Source of the DNA: Polymorphobacter megasporae
Lineage (GTDB): Bacteria > Pseudomonadota > Alphaproteobacteria > Sphingomonadales > Sphingomonadaceae
Reading direction: 5' to 3'
DNA length: 64,000 nt
Assembly (NCBI RefSeq): GCF_018982885.2
Contig: NZ_CP081849.1
Span: 842,786 to 906,785, forward strand
Shown: positions 1-8,573 of the stretch, in pieces
How positions within the stretch are numbered: position 1 is the first letter of the stretch
How the letters are laid out: each line of letters opens with the position of its first letter
Made by a program: the position numbers and the translations under genes
The notes under the pieces: model-generated
Told to the model about the DNA's origin: nothing
Seen by the model: the letters and a program-made list of their open reading frames with translations, nothing else
The model's database searches: none

Positions 1-115
1 ACAGGCAACACGGCCCTGCGATCGGGGTTGCTGGGCTACCGCTGTCGCGGCTTAGGAAGGCCATTGAGTACGGGTCAGGCCTCCGAGCGAAGCGCCCCCG
101 TGAGAGACCGGTGGC
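1..115 (-). promoter_or_regulatory. Leader element, copy 1 (partial, runs off left edge)
   Basis: On the minus strand this stretch repeats the upstream half of the element that precedes ssb. Both copies contain CCTAAGCCGCGACAGCGGT, followed by a GCAACCCC...GGGCCGTGTTGC segment. Two hairpins are visible: CCGC-GACA-GCGG, and a GCAAC/GTTGC stem closing the second segment. The rest of the element and its gene would lie left of position 1, on the minus strand. It matches copy 2 closely and copy 3 in the core. Whether it acts as RNA or as DNA cannot be decided from sequence. Confidence 0.6.
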
Positions 116-712
116 CCACTCGCCAAGTTGTCGGCAGCGTCGGTCCAGGCCCCTGCCCTGCTCGACCGTGGCAGCGTCACCGCCGTCGGTTGCCCTGCGT
201 CCGATTCCGCCGTCGGCGAGGCCATAGCGGAACGCGGCACAGGCCTCCCGTCAACGCCGACGGCACGCTTGAGCACTCGTCGCCGATGGCGGGAGCGGAG
301 GCCCATGCCGCCTCGCCAGCGTCGTCCGCAGGACGGCCCCCACGTCGGTGTCGGCGATCGCCGGTTTGACGCACACCGGACCCTGGTCGCCGCGCAAGAG
401 GCAGCGGCTCGGCACCGGATCCCCCGCGGATCGTTCGCCGGGTCGCGCGCAGCCCTTGCGCATCGAGCGCGGCGTGTTGCGACAGGGATCGTGATCTGAA
501 GGACCGAGACGCCTTTGGGCGGCTCGGTGCAGCGCAGCCGTATAGTCATCGTCCAGCGCCATGGGGTCAGGGCGCTGAAGGGCGCTGATATTATGGTCAT
601 TATCATGCCCGTCGATCGCTGGGTGCACGACTGCGATCGATCAGACGGTGCTTCGAAGACGATGACGGGCGGGATGGAGATGAGCTACGCCTCCGGGTGA
701 GACCAAGAAGGT
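116..712. other. No supported gene
   Basis: Open frames exist on both strands, but none gives a recognisable protein and their arginine-rich, low-complexity composition looks like GC-rich noise. A degraded minus-strand gene is possible around 250-560, where a frame starts with MALDDDYTAAL, but I cannot name it or show it is intact. Confidence 0.4.
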
Positions 713-736
713 CCCGGCGGGCATTAGCCCGCCGGG
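713..736 (-). terminator. Stem-loop after ssb
   Basis: A perfect 10-bp inverted repeat (CCCGGCGGGC, loop ATTA, GCCCGCCGGG) begins about 10 bases past the ssb stop on the minus strand. It is followed by ACCTTCTTGG, so the U-tract is poor. It is probably the ssb transcription terminator. Confidence 0.6.
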
Positions 737-746
737 CAGAACCGAC

Positions 747-1181
747 TCAGAACGGCACGTCGTCGTCCAGATCGTCGAGGCCACCAGTCGTTGCGGGCGT
801 GCGCGCCGGCGTCTCGGTGCGGGTCTCGCGCTTGGGCGCATCGCCGGCCTTGGATGCGGGCGTGAGGAACTCGACGCTGTCGGCGAGGATCTCGACGCCG
901 TACTTCGTTGCGCCGTCGGTGCCGGTCCAGCTCGTATAGTGGAGGCGGCCCTGGATCGAGACCTTCGAGCCCTTGCGGACGTACTTGGCGACGTTGGTGC
1001 CGAGGCCGTTGAAGCAGGTGACGCGGTGCCACTCGGTCTGCTCCTTGATCTCGCCGGTATTCTTGTCAGTCCACTTGGTCGAGGTGGCGATCGACAGCGA
1101 GGTGACGGTGCCGCCGGACTGGATGCTGCGGCTGATCGGGTCGGCGCCGGCGTTGCCGATGATGATGACGAGGTTGGTCAT
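747..1181 (-). CDS. ssb: Single-stranded DNA-binding protein
   Basis: A 144-residue SSB that binds single-stranded DNA during replication, repair or plasmid transfer. The N-terminal OB fold (about residues 1-105) carries the family signatures NLVIIIGNAGADP, EWHRVTCFNGLG and YVRKGSKVSIQGRL. A short disordered linker leads to the acidic tip DLDDDVPF, the usual docking site for partner proteins. At 144 residues it is shorter than typical chromosomal alphaproteobacterial SSBs, which fits an accessory or plasmid copy. The ATG is preceded at good distance by AGGAGA. Upstream lies leader copy 2; downstream lies a strong stem-loop, so it is probably monocistronic. Confidence 0.95.
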   Translation of the reverse strand: MTNLVIIIGNAGADPISRSIQSGGTVTSLSIATSTKWTDKNTGEIKEQTEWHRVTCFNGLGTNVAKYVRKGSKVSIQGRLHYTSWTGTDGATKYGVEILADSVEFLTPASKAGDAPKRETRTETPARTPATTGGLDDLDDDVPF

Positions 1182-1194
1182 GGTGATTCTCCTG

Positions 1195-1425
1195 AGCTTC
1201 GGCCCACGGGATCGTCCCGTCGACGGGCTCCGTTAAGAGCCGTGCGGCGGTGGTCCGGCACCAAGCGCGCAGACGCGCGGGGAACCCCGATTTCAGGGGC
1301 GGTGCGGGCAGCCCGTCCCCCGGCTCCGCGTGAGCGGAGAGCCGGAGAGGACCGGCAACACGGCCCTGACAATCGGGGTTGCCGGGCCACCGCTGTCGCG
1401 GCTTAGGAAAGCCCAGTGAGACGGG
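1195..1425 (-). promoter_or_regulatory. Leader element, copy 2 (before ssb)
   Basis: This roughly 230-base hairpin-rich sequence sits between the resolvase remnant and ssb. Its core is shared with copies at 1-115 and 20695-20890. Visible structure includes a stem CCGGCTCCGC / GCGGAGAGCCGG with a two-base bulge (1320-1345), a GCGCG-TCTG-CGCGC hairpin near 1265-1280, a CCGC-GACA-GCGG hairpin near 1390-1402, and a GCAAC/GTTGC-closed stem at about 1354-1383. The conserved block GGTGCGGGCAGC to GCCGGAGAG (about 1301-1348) is nearly identical to copy 3. All copies point towards the gene start. It may be a structured 5' UTR or a single-strand promoter. Confidence 0.65.
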
Positions 1426-1592
1426 GCGAGGTCGAGGTCGATCGCCCGCAGTGAGAACCGGTGCGTTACGCAGTCATCACGGCGTTGCCGCGCTCCCCGG
1501 GCGTTGTGCCAGAGTCGGCAACGATCACTGCTACAGCCGCCCTCCCTGGTGGAGTGCACGACCAGAGATCGAGGTGTCCGAGCGGCGACGTC

Positions 1593-2184
1593 CTAGATGA
1601 CCTCGGCCAGCATCAACGCCGCTCGGTCGGGCGCGAGGCGGCGGTAGATAGCCTGGCGGCTCACGCCGAGCAGGGTGGCAATTTCGGTCACAATCGGTGG
1701 CAGATCCACCTTGATTGAGCGTCGTGCCTGCTTCCGTCGGGCCGGCGATATCGCGGGCTGCCCGAAGCGGGTGCAAGCGCGCTGTGCAGCGGCGATCCCG
1801 GCGATCGTGCACTCGTGATTGGTGCCGCGCTCGTACTCGCGCGATCGCGGAGAAGACGTGGACGATCAGCGTGCCGCTGGCCGACGTCGTGTCGATCATC
1901 GTCTCGTTGAGCGAGCGGAACCTGATGCCGCGCTTCTGAAGATTGGTCATGACGTTAACAAGGTCAGCGATCGAGCGACCGAGCCGGTCGAGCTTCCAGA
2001 CGAGGAGAACGTCCTCGCCGGGACGGACGAACGAGATCGCCTTTTCAAGATCGGGCCTGGCGAGGGCGGCATCACCGACACCGTGGTCGACGAAAATGCG
2101 ATCGCAGCCGGCGGCAGCGAGCGCATCGAGCTGGAGCTGCGGTTGTTGGTAGGCAGTTGAGCCCCGGGCGTAACTAACAAGCAC
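1593..2184 (-). pseudogene. Serine recombinase (resolvase/invertase family), frameshifted
   Basis: The first 117 or so residues read as a Tn3-type resolvase: YARGSTAYQQ around the catalytic serine (residue 9; the usual valine of YARVS is glycine here), then LVWKLDRLGRS, the TNLQKRGIRFRSL segment and FSAIA. After FSAIA (near 1850) the frame is lost. The expected continuation EYERGTNHECTIAGIAAAQ, including the C-terminal helix-turn-helix LLGVSRQAIYRRLA, is present in another frame and ends at a TAG at 1593-1595. A single indel therefore breaks the gene between the catalytic core and the DNA-binding domain. Either the gene is recently dead or the base call is wrong. Confidence 0.85.
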
Positions 2185-2196
2185 GTGAACCCGTTA

Positions 2197-2454
2197 CTAT
2201 GATCGTGTCGGTCGGAGCACATCTGTCGGTGTCCGAAACGCAACGCTGCTACGTTGGAACCGCGCAGGGTATGTAACGGCATCCACTTCGGGGCGTCGGG
2301 CCGCATATGCAGCGCAAGCGACGGTAATACCCAGTTTCAGGTCTGATGGTATGCCGAGGACCTCATGAGAAGATGCACGTCGTTTGCCTATGCTAGTCGG
2401 ATCGCCTCCTTCCAGCCGGAACTCGCCATTGGGAACGGTGACCCGCATTTCCAT
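2197..2454 (-). CDS. Hypothetical small protein (doubtful)
   Basis: An 85-residue frame beginning MEMRVTVPNGEFRL, preceded by GGGGATGGTTGA, which could serve as a ribosome binding site. It is divergent from the MarR-GNAT gene. I recognise no domain, and the C-terminal third is arginine-rich as in random frames. The first 40 residues look the most protein-like. It could be a remnant or a chance frame. Confidence 0.25.
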   Translation of the reverse strand: MEMRVTVPNGEFRLEGGDPTSIGKRRASSHEVLGIPSDLKLGITVACAAYAARRPEVDAVTYPARFQRSSVAFRTPTDVLRPTRS

Positions 2455-2555
2455 TCAACCATCCCCTGCCAGAACGGACCGCCCCCTTCCGAGCGTCGCT
2501 GTGATCAGGATCATGGTAGTTGACTCCGTCAACAGTGTCGTCCGATAAGGCAGGA

Positions 2556-3470
2556 ATGGACACCGCGATCGAGGCCATCCGAACCTTCAACCGCTTCTTC
2601 ACCCGGCACGTGGGTGCCATTGATGCGCGCTTCCTGGATACCGACGCGAACCTGCCAGAAGCGCGCTTGCTGTTTGAGATCGCCCGGCAAGAGCCGGTTC
2701 AGGCGAACGCGTTGCAGGCCGCACTCGGCGTTGATCGTGGGTATCTCAGCCGCATGATCGCCCGCTTCGAGGATCGGGGGTGGATCATGCGTAACCGAAT
2801 TGAAGCCGATGCGCGCACGCGCCCGATCCATCTTACTGCGGTAGGACGCGCAGCTTTCGATCAGATCGACCAGCGGCAGCGTTCCGCGGTCGCCCACGAC
2901 CTGAACCGTCTTAGTGCCGTGGAACAGGATGATCTGGTGCAGGCGCTGACCAGGGCACGGCTGCTACTCGACACGAACGCTCGTATTGAGTGCGTCATTC
3001 GAGCGGCCGGCGTTGGAGAGGTCAGTCAGGTCGCGGCGCGACAATCGATCCTGTATGCCGCGAGCCACGGCTGGGGGCGTGCGCTAGAAACGCTGGAGGC
3101 CGAGACGACGGCCACGTTCCTGCGCCGCTTCAAGCCTGATCGGGAACAGTGTTGGGTGGCTGATCTCGCCGGGGTAATGGCCGGTGCGGTCTTCCTCACC
3201 GACGAAGGGAATGGCGTCGCCCGTCTCCGCCTGCTGCATGTCGAACCATTCGCTCGCCGGCGGGGCATCGGCGATGCGTTGGTACGCGGGTGTGTCGGGT
3301 TTGCGCGCGAAAAGAGATACGACCAGATCGCCCTGTGGACACACACCGTGTTGGACGCGGCCCGCCGCATCTATGCGCATCACGGTTTCGAATGCATCGC
3401 CACGGAAGTCCATCACGAGTTCGGAGAGCCAGTGCAGGGGGAGACGTGGCGGTTGATTCTGGCGGGATAG
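2556..3470 (+). CDS. MarR-type HTH regulator fused to GNAT acetyltransferase
   Basis: A 304-residue two-domain protein. Residues 1-145 form a MarR winged helix (AIRTFNRFFTRHVGAIDARFL, then NALQAALGVDRGYLSRMIARFEDRGWI). Residues about 160-300 form a GNAT domain with the acetyl-CoA loop ARRRGIGDALV. Such fusions usually combine DNA binding with acetylation of a small molecule or protein; the substrate is unknown. The ATG at 2556 fits the family start (M-D-x-x-I-x-A-I/V-R-x-F-N-R) and has AGGA just before it; an upstream TTG at 2520 is less likely. It is a single gene, convergent with the AAA ATPase. Confidence 0.9.
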   Translation: MDTAIEAIRTFNRFFTRHVGAIDARFLDTDANLPEARLLFEIARQEPVQANALQAALGVDRGYLSRMIARFEDRGWIMRNRIEADARTRPIHLTAVGRAAFDQIDQRQRSAVAHDLNRLSAVEQDDLVQALTRARLLLDTNARIECVIRAAGVGEVSQVAARQSILYAASHGWGRALETLEAETTATFLRRFKPDREQCWVADLAGVMAGAVFLTDEGNGVARLRLLHVEPFARRRGIGDALVRGCVGFAREKRYDQIALWTHTVLDAARRIYAHHGFECIATEVHHEFGEPVQGETWRLILAG

Positions 3471-3503
3471 ATGCGCACCGCTTCCGAACTCGGCTTCGCG
3501 CAC

Positions 3504-4703
3504 CTATTCCCCCTGCCCCGCCCCGGGATCTCCGACCGGCATCGCCCTGCGCATGAACGCGCCGAACATCGGCACGGTGAACGCCGTCTCGCCGTATCCC
3601 GGCGTGTAGATCATCCCCTTGGCGATCAATGACGCGCGTACGGGACCAAAGCTCGAAGGCTTCCGGCCAATATGATCGGCAATGGCGGTTGAATTAAAGG
3701 GCCCCTCCCCGAGCTCGGCCATGCCGCGCAGATAGCGCTTTTCTGACGGTGTCAGCCGGTCGAAACGGACACGGAAAAAACTGTCGTCGAGTGCGGCGAT
3801 CGCGGTCGGGTGAGCAAGGTCAACGTCTGCTGCCGTAATCGGGCAAGCGTCGGCCGCGTCCCAACATTGTTTTCCCCACTCCTGCAGGAAATAGGGATAG
3901 CCTTCGGTGACGGCGAGGATCTTCGCGACCGCGTCCGGCTCGATGGCACATTCCTCGGCCTCGATCGGGTGGACAATGGCGGACGTCGCGGCGGCGTCCC
4001 CGAGCGGACCGATGCTGGTGAACAGAAACAGCCGCTCGGCATACGACTTTGCCTTGCCCATTTGCCCGGCCAGTTGCGGGAGGCCAGCGGCGACCAGCGT
4101 GATCGGGCGATCATTTTGGCGCGCGCGGTGAAGCGCCGTAATCAAGGCCGCCAGGTCGCGTTCGGGCACATATTGCAGTTCGTCGATGAACAGCACGAGC
4201 GCGGTCTGGCGCTCCCCTGCCGCGGCCCCGGCAAGGTCAATCAAATCGATCAGATCGGCTTCGAGATCGCCGTTGTCGGCGACCCCTATCTCGCCAAGGT
4301 CGAGCGATGCCTCCAATTCACCGTAGCTCAGCTTGAATGCCTTCACGAACCGGGCGAGCGCTCCCAGGCCCCGCTTGGCCAACGTCATAGCCGCCTGCCC
4401 GCGATCGAGCTTCAGCATGGCGGTGCGGAGTGCCGGGACCAGCATGGCAGGCAGCGACTGGCCCTCTGGTGCCTCGATCGGCACGCTCAAGATACCCTCG
4501 CCTTCCGCTGCCCGGCGCATCGCGTTGAGCAACACCGTCTTGCCTACTCCCCGCAAGCCGAGCAGAATCATGCTCTGCGCATGACGGCCGCTTTTGATGC
4601 GGTCGAGCGCGACGGCGACGGTTTCGAGGACGTCCTCGCGGCCGGCAAGTTCGGGCGGTCGGCTGCCCGCGCCAGGCGAGAAGGGATTGCGGCGTGGGTC
4701 CAT
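3504..4703 (-). CDS. AAA ATP-binding protein, Orc1/Cdc6-like P-loop
   Basis: A 399-residue ATPase. Walker A is GLRGVGKT at residues 49-56; Walker B is ALVLFIDELQY at about 168-178. The N-terminal signature NPFSPGAGSRPPELAGRE is typical of stand-alone bacterial AAA proteins described only as ATP-binding. A C-terminal region (about 300-385) has winged-helix-like segments (LTPSEKRYLRGMAELGEG, SFGPVRASLIAKGMIY). No nuclease or toxin domain is attached. It starts 203 bases from the rightward DUF2442 gene across an AT-rich divergent promoter region. The cellular role is unknown. Confidence 0.85.
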   Translation of the reverse strand: MDPRRNPFSPGAGSRPPELAGREDVLETVAVALDRIKSGRHAQSMILLGLRGVGKTVLLNAMRRAAEGEGILSVPIEAPEGQSLPAMLVPALRTAMLKLDRGQAAMTLAKRGLGALARFVKAFKLSYGELEASLDLGEIGVADNGDLEADLIDLIDLAGAAAGERQTALVLFIDELQYVPERDLAALITALHRARQNDRPITLVAAGLPQLAGQMGKAKSYAERLFLFTSIGPLGDAAATSAIVHPIEAEECAIEPDAVAKILAVTEGYPYFLQEWGKQCWDAADACPITAADVDLAHPTAIAALDDSFFRVRFDRLTPSEKRYLRGMAELGEGPFNSTAIADHIGRKPSSFGPVRASLIAKGMIYTPGYGETAFTVPMFGAFMRRAMPVGDPGAGQGE

Positions 4704-4906
4704 TCTAGGCTGTTTATACGGTTCTAGTTGGTTCGCATAGAACGATGTAAATCATCTATATTTTGCTATGCCTCAATCAGGCTAATGTGAATGCGCGAAG
4801 TCTTCCGATGACGGCGGGCGACGGCGACACGACGCGCGAATTCGATCCGTACCGTGTCGTTGGCGGCGTCGCTGCGAACATTGGTTGACCCTCAGGCGTC
4901 GGTGCG

Positions 4907-5443
4907 GTGCGAGTATGGCGCTCATTCCGATCAACGAAGCTTGCACGAGTTGAACGATTGAATGTCACCGACACCGCACGCACCATCATCTCCGAGCCAG
5001 TGATCGGCCCTGCAACACTGCATCTCGCTTCGTCGGATGGGACCGAAACAGAGCTTATTACGGTCGACACGCTCAATGACCGCGCCTTTGCCGCGCTGCG
5101 CGACCCGACCGAGTTCGCCGAGGTGGAGATCGGCGATTGGAGCTACAGTCTTGCTTGGCCGTTGGAAGTTGAGCTCGGCGGAGATCCACTTTGGCGCGAC
5201 ACGCTCTTGGCGACGGGAGATGGCGCCGAGCGAGCGTTTCTCGAATGGCGAATGCGACCCGCCCTGTCATTATCCAAGGCGGCCGAGGCACTCGGCGTGT
5301 CGCGTCAAATGGCGGCCTCTTATTCGAACGGTGAGAAGACGTGCCGAAGCCCAATCCTGCGCGCTTGCCGGGGGTGGGATGTCGGACATGGGCTTTATCA
5401 AGCCGCGTCGTCGCTTCCAAAGCCAAATGCTCACGCGTATTGA
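4907..5443 (+). CDS. DUF2442-like protein with HTH C-terminus
   Basis: The middle of this 178-residue frame (TVDTLNDRAFAALRDPTEFAEVEIGDWSYSLAWPLEVELGGDPLW) is DUF2442-like. It is followed by an HTH-like helix pair (LSKAAEALGVSRQMAASYSNGEK). DUF2442 genes are often antitoxin-like or regulators of a neighbour. After NGEK the frame reads TCRSPILRACRGWD where VPKPILLACRGWD is usual; a one-base loss and a one-base gain seven codons apart would explain this. The tail after RGWD is atypical. The start is uncertain: GTG at 4907 has no clear ribosome site and TTG at 4958 is possible. Confidence 0.6.
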   Translation: MRVWRSFRSTKLARVERLNVTDTARTIISEPVIGPATLHLASSDGTETELITVDTLNDRAFAALRDPTEFAEVEIGDWSYSLAWPLEVELGGDPLWRDTLLATGDGAERAFLEWRMRPALSLSKAAEALGVSRQMAASYSNGEKTCRSPILRACRGWDVGHGLYQAASSLPKPNAHAY

Positions 5444-5497
5444 ATGCGGCGGGATATCGCCGAGCCGCAGACGGATAGACATGGGTATTCCCGCAGC

Positions 5498-6286
5498 ATG
5501 ACCTATGGCTTCTTTGAAATTTCCAAGATCGGCTGGGTGCTGGTTGCGCCTGAAACGATGCTCTTCCTTCCATTCGCCGTCGCCCTCTGGTCGGTGTTCG
5601 CTCATCGCCGCCGCTTAGCGCTGTACGCGCTCGCGTTAGGATTTGGCCTCGTGCTCGCGGTCGGCATTTTCCCGCTCGGCGATTTATTGCTCGTGCCGAT
5701 GGAAGGCAGATATCCGGCCAATCCGCCGCTGCAGGAGGTTGATGCAATCATCATACTGGGCGGCGGGGGTAACCCGGCGGTAGCCGCGCGGTGGGGGACA
5801 TCCGGGATCGGTGACGCCGGCGATCGATATCTGGCAGGCGGGGCTTTGGCCCGTCGCTTTCCAACATCGGTGATCTATTTCACCGGCGGGTCCGGGGACC
5901 TGATCGGCGACAGGATGAGCGAAGCAACCGTTGCCCCTCAGCTCCTGGAAGCGACAGGCGTCGATCGGGCGCGGGTGCATCTGGAAGGCGGATCGCGATC
6001 GACGGCAGAAAATGCTCAGCGTTTGCGCGAAAGCGCTGCGCTTCAATCAGCGCGTCACATCGTTCTTGTGACCAGTGCCTTTCACATGCCCCGTGCCATG
6101 CTCGCATTTTGTGCGGCTGGCTGGCATGGCTTAGTCCCGTATCCGGCAGATTTCCGATCAACGACATTTGGCAATGGGATCGGCTGGAGCTTCGCGCATC
6201 ATTTACAGATGCTGGATATAGCGGCGAAGGAGTGGGTCGGCCTTTTCGCGTATCGACTTACCGGACGCGCCGCCCAGTCTTGCTAA
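5498..6286 (+). CDS. YdcF family membrane protein (DUF218)
   Basis: A 262-residue protein with two N-terminal membrane spans (about residues 10-30 and 38-60) and a DUF218 domain facing the periplasm. The domain motifs are DAIIILGGGGNP, IYFTGGSG, the acidic-basic stretch STAENAQ and VLVTSAFHMPRAM. Relatives (YdcF, ElyC, SanA) act in envelope or undecaprenyl-carrier maintenance; the reaction is unsettled. ATG 5498 was chosen because the hydrophobic segment starts right after it; an in-frame ATG at 5444 adds 18 polar residues. The sequence looks intact. Confidence 0.85.
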   Translation: MTYGFFEISKIGWVLVAPETMLFLPFAVALWSVFAHRRRLALYALALGFGLVLAVGIFPLGDLLLVPMEGRYPANPPLQEVDAIIILGGGGNPAVAARWGTSGIGDAGDRYLAGGALARRFPTSVIYFTGGSGDLIGDRMSEATVAPQLLEATGVDRARVHLEGGSRSTAENAQRLRESAALQSARHIVLVTSAFHMPRAMLAFCAAGWHGLVPYPADFRSTTFGNGIGWSFAHHLQMLDIAAKEWVGLFAYRLTGRAAQSC

Positions 6287-6341
6287 ATCCAAGCGCAGAC
6301 TCCAACGTGGTCCGACAGTAGCCGGACAACTGGAGGGTAAA

Positions 6342-6533
6342 ATGCCAATCGCTCGCGCGCTTATGGTTCTCATCGTTGTTTCGGCCGCCGGATCGCTGTC
6401 GGCGGCACCCTGCAAGGATGCCAAGGGCAAATTCATCAAGTGCCCGCCTGTCGCCGCAGCCCCCGCCGCCCGGTGCCGCAACGCCAAGGGTGCGTTCGCC
6501 AAGTGCGGTTCCCCCGGCGCCAAGCCCGCGTAA
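6342..6533 (+). CDS. Small secreted Cys-repeat protein
   Basis: A 63-residue protein with a signal peptide (MPIARALMVLIVVSAAGSLSAA) and a mature part made of two near repeats: CKDAKGKFIKC and CRNAKGAFAKC, separated by a proline/alanine linker. Each repeat is C-x2-AKG-x-F-x-K-C, which could form one disulphide per repeat or bind a metal. The start ATG follows GGAGGGTAAA, a strong ribosome site. It lies 55 bases after the YdcF gene and may be co-transcribed. Small proteins of this type are common in sphingomonads without known function. Confidence 0.7.
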   Translation: MPIARALMVLIVVSAAGSLSAAPCKDAKGKFIKCPPVAAAPAARCRNAKGAFAKCGSPGAKPA

Positions 6534-6597
6534 AGCCGATCCCGACATATCGGGTCGTCGACCAGCGATCTAAAACGCTGCCCTATATACCTATGGC

Positions 6598-6981
6598 TTA
6601 ACTCCGCGCCCGTTCGACCAGTCTTTTCCGCTCGCGCTCGCTGGCACTATTCCAGGCCTCGATCGATACGCCGGGTGGCGGCGGGTGAAGGCCAGGACGC
6701 AACGCGGCCGCAACAGGCGTGAGATGACCCCCGCGCTTCTCTTGCTGCCGACGAACCGAGCGTTCGTAGAAGTCCGGCGACAGCATCAAGCGCTTCGAGC
6801 CGCACTGCGAGCAGCGGAACCGACGATGCGCCTCTCGCCAATCGGTCGGCCAACCGCGGCGGCGAAACAGCGCCAGGATTCGGCCGATTGCGACCACGAC
6901 GTCGTGACGGCACTCGCCACACTTGATGCGGAGATCCGCCTTGCCCATCAACTGCGTGAGATCGTGAAGCGGCCCGGCCAT
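6598..6981 (-). CDS. Hypothetical zinc-ribbon protein
   Basis: A 127-residue protein with two CxxC knuckles (CGECRHD near residue 21 and CSQCGSKR near 57) that could hold one zinc ion. A basic, proline-rich tail ends in ERERKRLVERARS. I know no specific function. The gene lies between the small secreted protein and the DUF5818 gene, on the minus strand. Confidence 0.6.
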   Translation of the reverse strand: MAGPLHDLTQLMGKADLRIKCGECRHDVVVAIGRILALFRRRGWPTDWREAHRRFRCSQCGSKRLMLSPDFYERSVRRQQEKRGGHLTPVAAALRPGLHPPPPGVSIEAWNSASERERKRLVERARS

Positions 6982-7014
6982 AGACGGAACATAAACAGAA
7001 CGGGCCGTGAGTCG

Positions 7015-7224
7015 CTAGTCCGGCAGGGTGATCATATCAACCTCGAGAAGGTCGACCCCCGCGCGCGGGCCGGTGACGACAACCTGTTTCGAGACAAGCC
7101 AGGTGGCGGCGTGAGGATCCGTAATGTCGAGACGCCAGCGGCCTCCGCTGTCTGTATCAAGCGCGAAGCCATGCCTCGTAGCGACGAGACGTCCCTTGAG
7201 GCTATGATGCGTCGAGCACGGCAT
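7015..7224 (-). CDS. DUF5818 domain protein
   Basis: A 69-residue protein. The pattern HSLKGRLVATRHGFALDTDSGG, then RWRLD, VVVTGPRAGVDLLEVD, matches small DUF5818 proteins frequent in Sphingomonadales. These look like single beta-barrel (OB-like) modules with no known role. The start MPCSTHH gives the normal family length; the frame stays open upstream only by chance. It is divergent from the SRAP pseudogene at 7276. Confidence 0.65.
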   Translation of the reverse strand: MPCSTHHSLKGRLVATRHGFALDTDSGGRWRLDITDPHAATWLVSKQVVVTGPRAGVDLLEVDMITLPD

Positions 7225-7275
7225 CCGCTGGGTATAAACTATTCGGTAACCAATGTTGTCAGGAGGTCGTGGGGA

Positions 7276-7916
7276 ATGTGTGGCCGTTTCCGTAATCTGC
7301 AGACATGGTCCAACTTGTACGGGGATCTGCAGCGTTTCCTCGGCCCGGTCACCCAAGCGGCGGTCAACCTCGAGCCCCGCGAGCAGGTGCGTCCGACACA
7401 GACCGCGCCGATCGTTCGAATGATCGATGGCGCGGTTGGCGTTACGAACGCGCGCTGGTGGCTCGTGCCCTGGTTTCACGAGGGCACGCTCAAGGATTGG
7501 AAGGCGACGAATTCAACGCCCGGGCCGAGACCGTCGCGACCTCGCGGGCGTACCGCGACAGCTTCAAGCGAAGGCGTTGCCTGATGCCGGCAGACGGCTG
7601 GTACGAATGGATGGGGCCGCACGACGACGACGATAAGCGCAAGCAGCCGTGGCTGTTCGCTCCGAAAGACGGTGCGCCGATCATGCTCGCGGGTATCTGG
7701 GACCGATGCGAGACGATCGATCAGGGATCGATTGAGAGCTTTTCGATCGTGACGCAACCCGCTGGTGCCCCCCTGAACGGCTACCATGATCGCGCTCCTG
7801 CCGTGCTGTTCGGTGATTAATGGGCGCGCTGGCTCGATCTGGATGCCGATGTCGCGGATCTGCTCGGGCCGGAAAGCCGCGATCGGTTCGACGTGGTGAG
7901 GTGTGCAATTAGATAG
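7276..7916 (+). pseudogene. SOS response-associated peptidase (SRAP/YedK), broken
   Basis: SRAP proteins form a covalent crosslink to abasic sites in single-stranded DNA through Cys2. The start MCGRFRNL keeps that cysteine, and FNARAETVATSRAYRDSFKRRRCLMPADGWYEW is the conserved core. Two lesions are seen. Near 7512 one base is missing (HEGTLKDWKAT continues in the next frame as FNARAE). At 7818-7820 a TAA interrupts LFGD*WARWLDLDADV, where GAA is expected. The coding sense resumes to a TAG at 7914-7916. Two independent lesions make real decay more likely than a sequencing error. Confidence 0.85.
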
Positions 7917-7929
7917 TTAACGCCCCTCC

Positions 7930-8160
7930 CGAGCCGGCGCGCGTTCGCCCACCGCAGATAGCGAAATCTTTCTTTGAGCGTGGGCGGCAGCAACTGGCAG
8001 CCGTACCGCGGTGAAGTGGCTAGCGGGTTGTGCTTGCAGCCAGCAAGTTGCGGCCGATCTCGACTACGGGAACGCAGCAAGCTTCGTCACCATGTGCCGC
8101 AAGGCATTCGGCACCCCTCCGGCTCGCGACATGATCGGGCGCCATGCTGGCGACCCTGAA
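7930..8160 (+). pseudogene. AraC-family HTH remnant
   Basis: Only the C-terminal DNA-binding part of an AraC/XylS regulator survives. The segment QQVAADLDYGNAASFVTMCRKAFGTPPARD matches the second helix-turn-helix and the GTPPARY end motif. Upstream the same sense is spread over shifted frames (GRQQLAAVP resembling the WRQQLRLL helix). The usual N-terminal sensor domain is missing. Several substitutions (DY for GY, TMC for TMF, ARD for ARY) also mark it as degraded. Confidence 0.6.
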
Positions 8161-8573
8161 CCTCATCGCATGCGAGTAGAACTGAAAAAATCGGTCAACG
8201 AAGAGGCGTCGGGTGCCACCATCGAAAGTATGCACTTCGTTGCAGTTTTAATAGCACACCCTGTGTACCAGGGTAGCATCGCAAGTCCGTCGCCCAGAAT
8301 GGAAGAGATGCCGATGACGGGCTGGGATGGTCACGATCGGGCGTACGCGAAACAACTTAGATTATCAGTCCGACGCATGGTGGTTCGTTCACGTTCGGGG
8401 GCGTTTCATGAGCGGCGTGAATTGGGTGCGTAGCGATCAGAGGCTTAACAGCGCACCCGAAGATTTCAACGCCGTAGGCGTAATAGTTGCTTGCTATCGC
8501 AACACGAATTGGTGAACTCGGCTCGATACCGCGCCGGGTCGTGTCGGCAAACTCGCATAGCGAAGGATCGAAG

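Noticed and set aside
3504..5443. AAA ATPase and DUF2442 gene as a two-gene defence system
   Set aside because: They are divergent, and neither carries a nuclease, protease or toxin domain I can see; the pairing has no support beyond adjacency.
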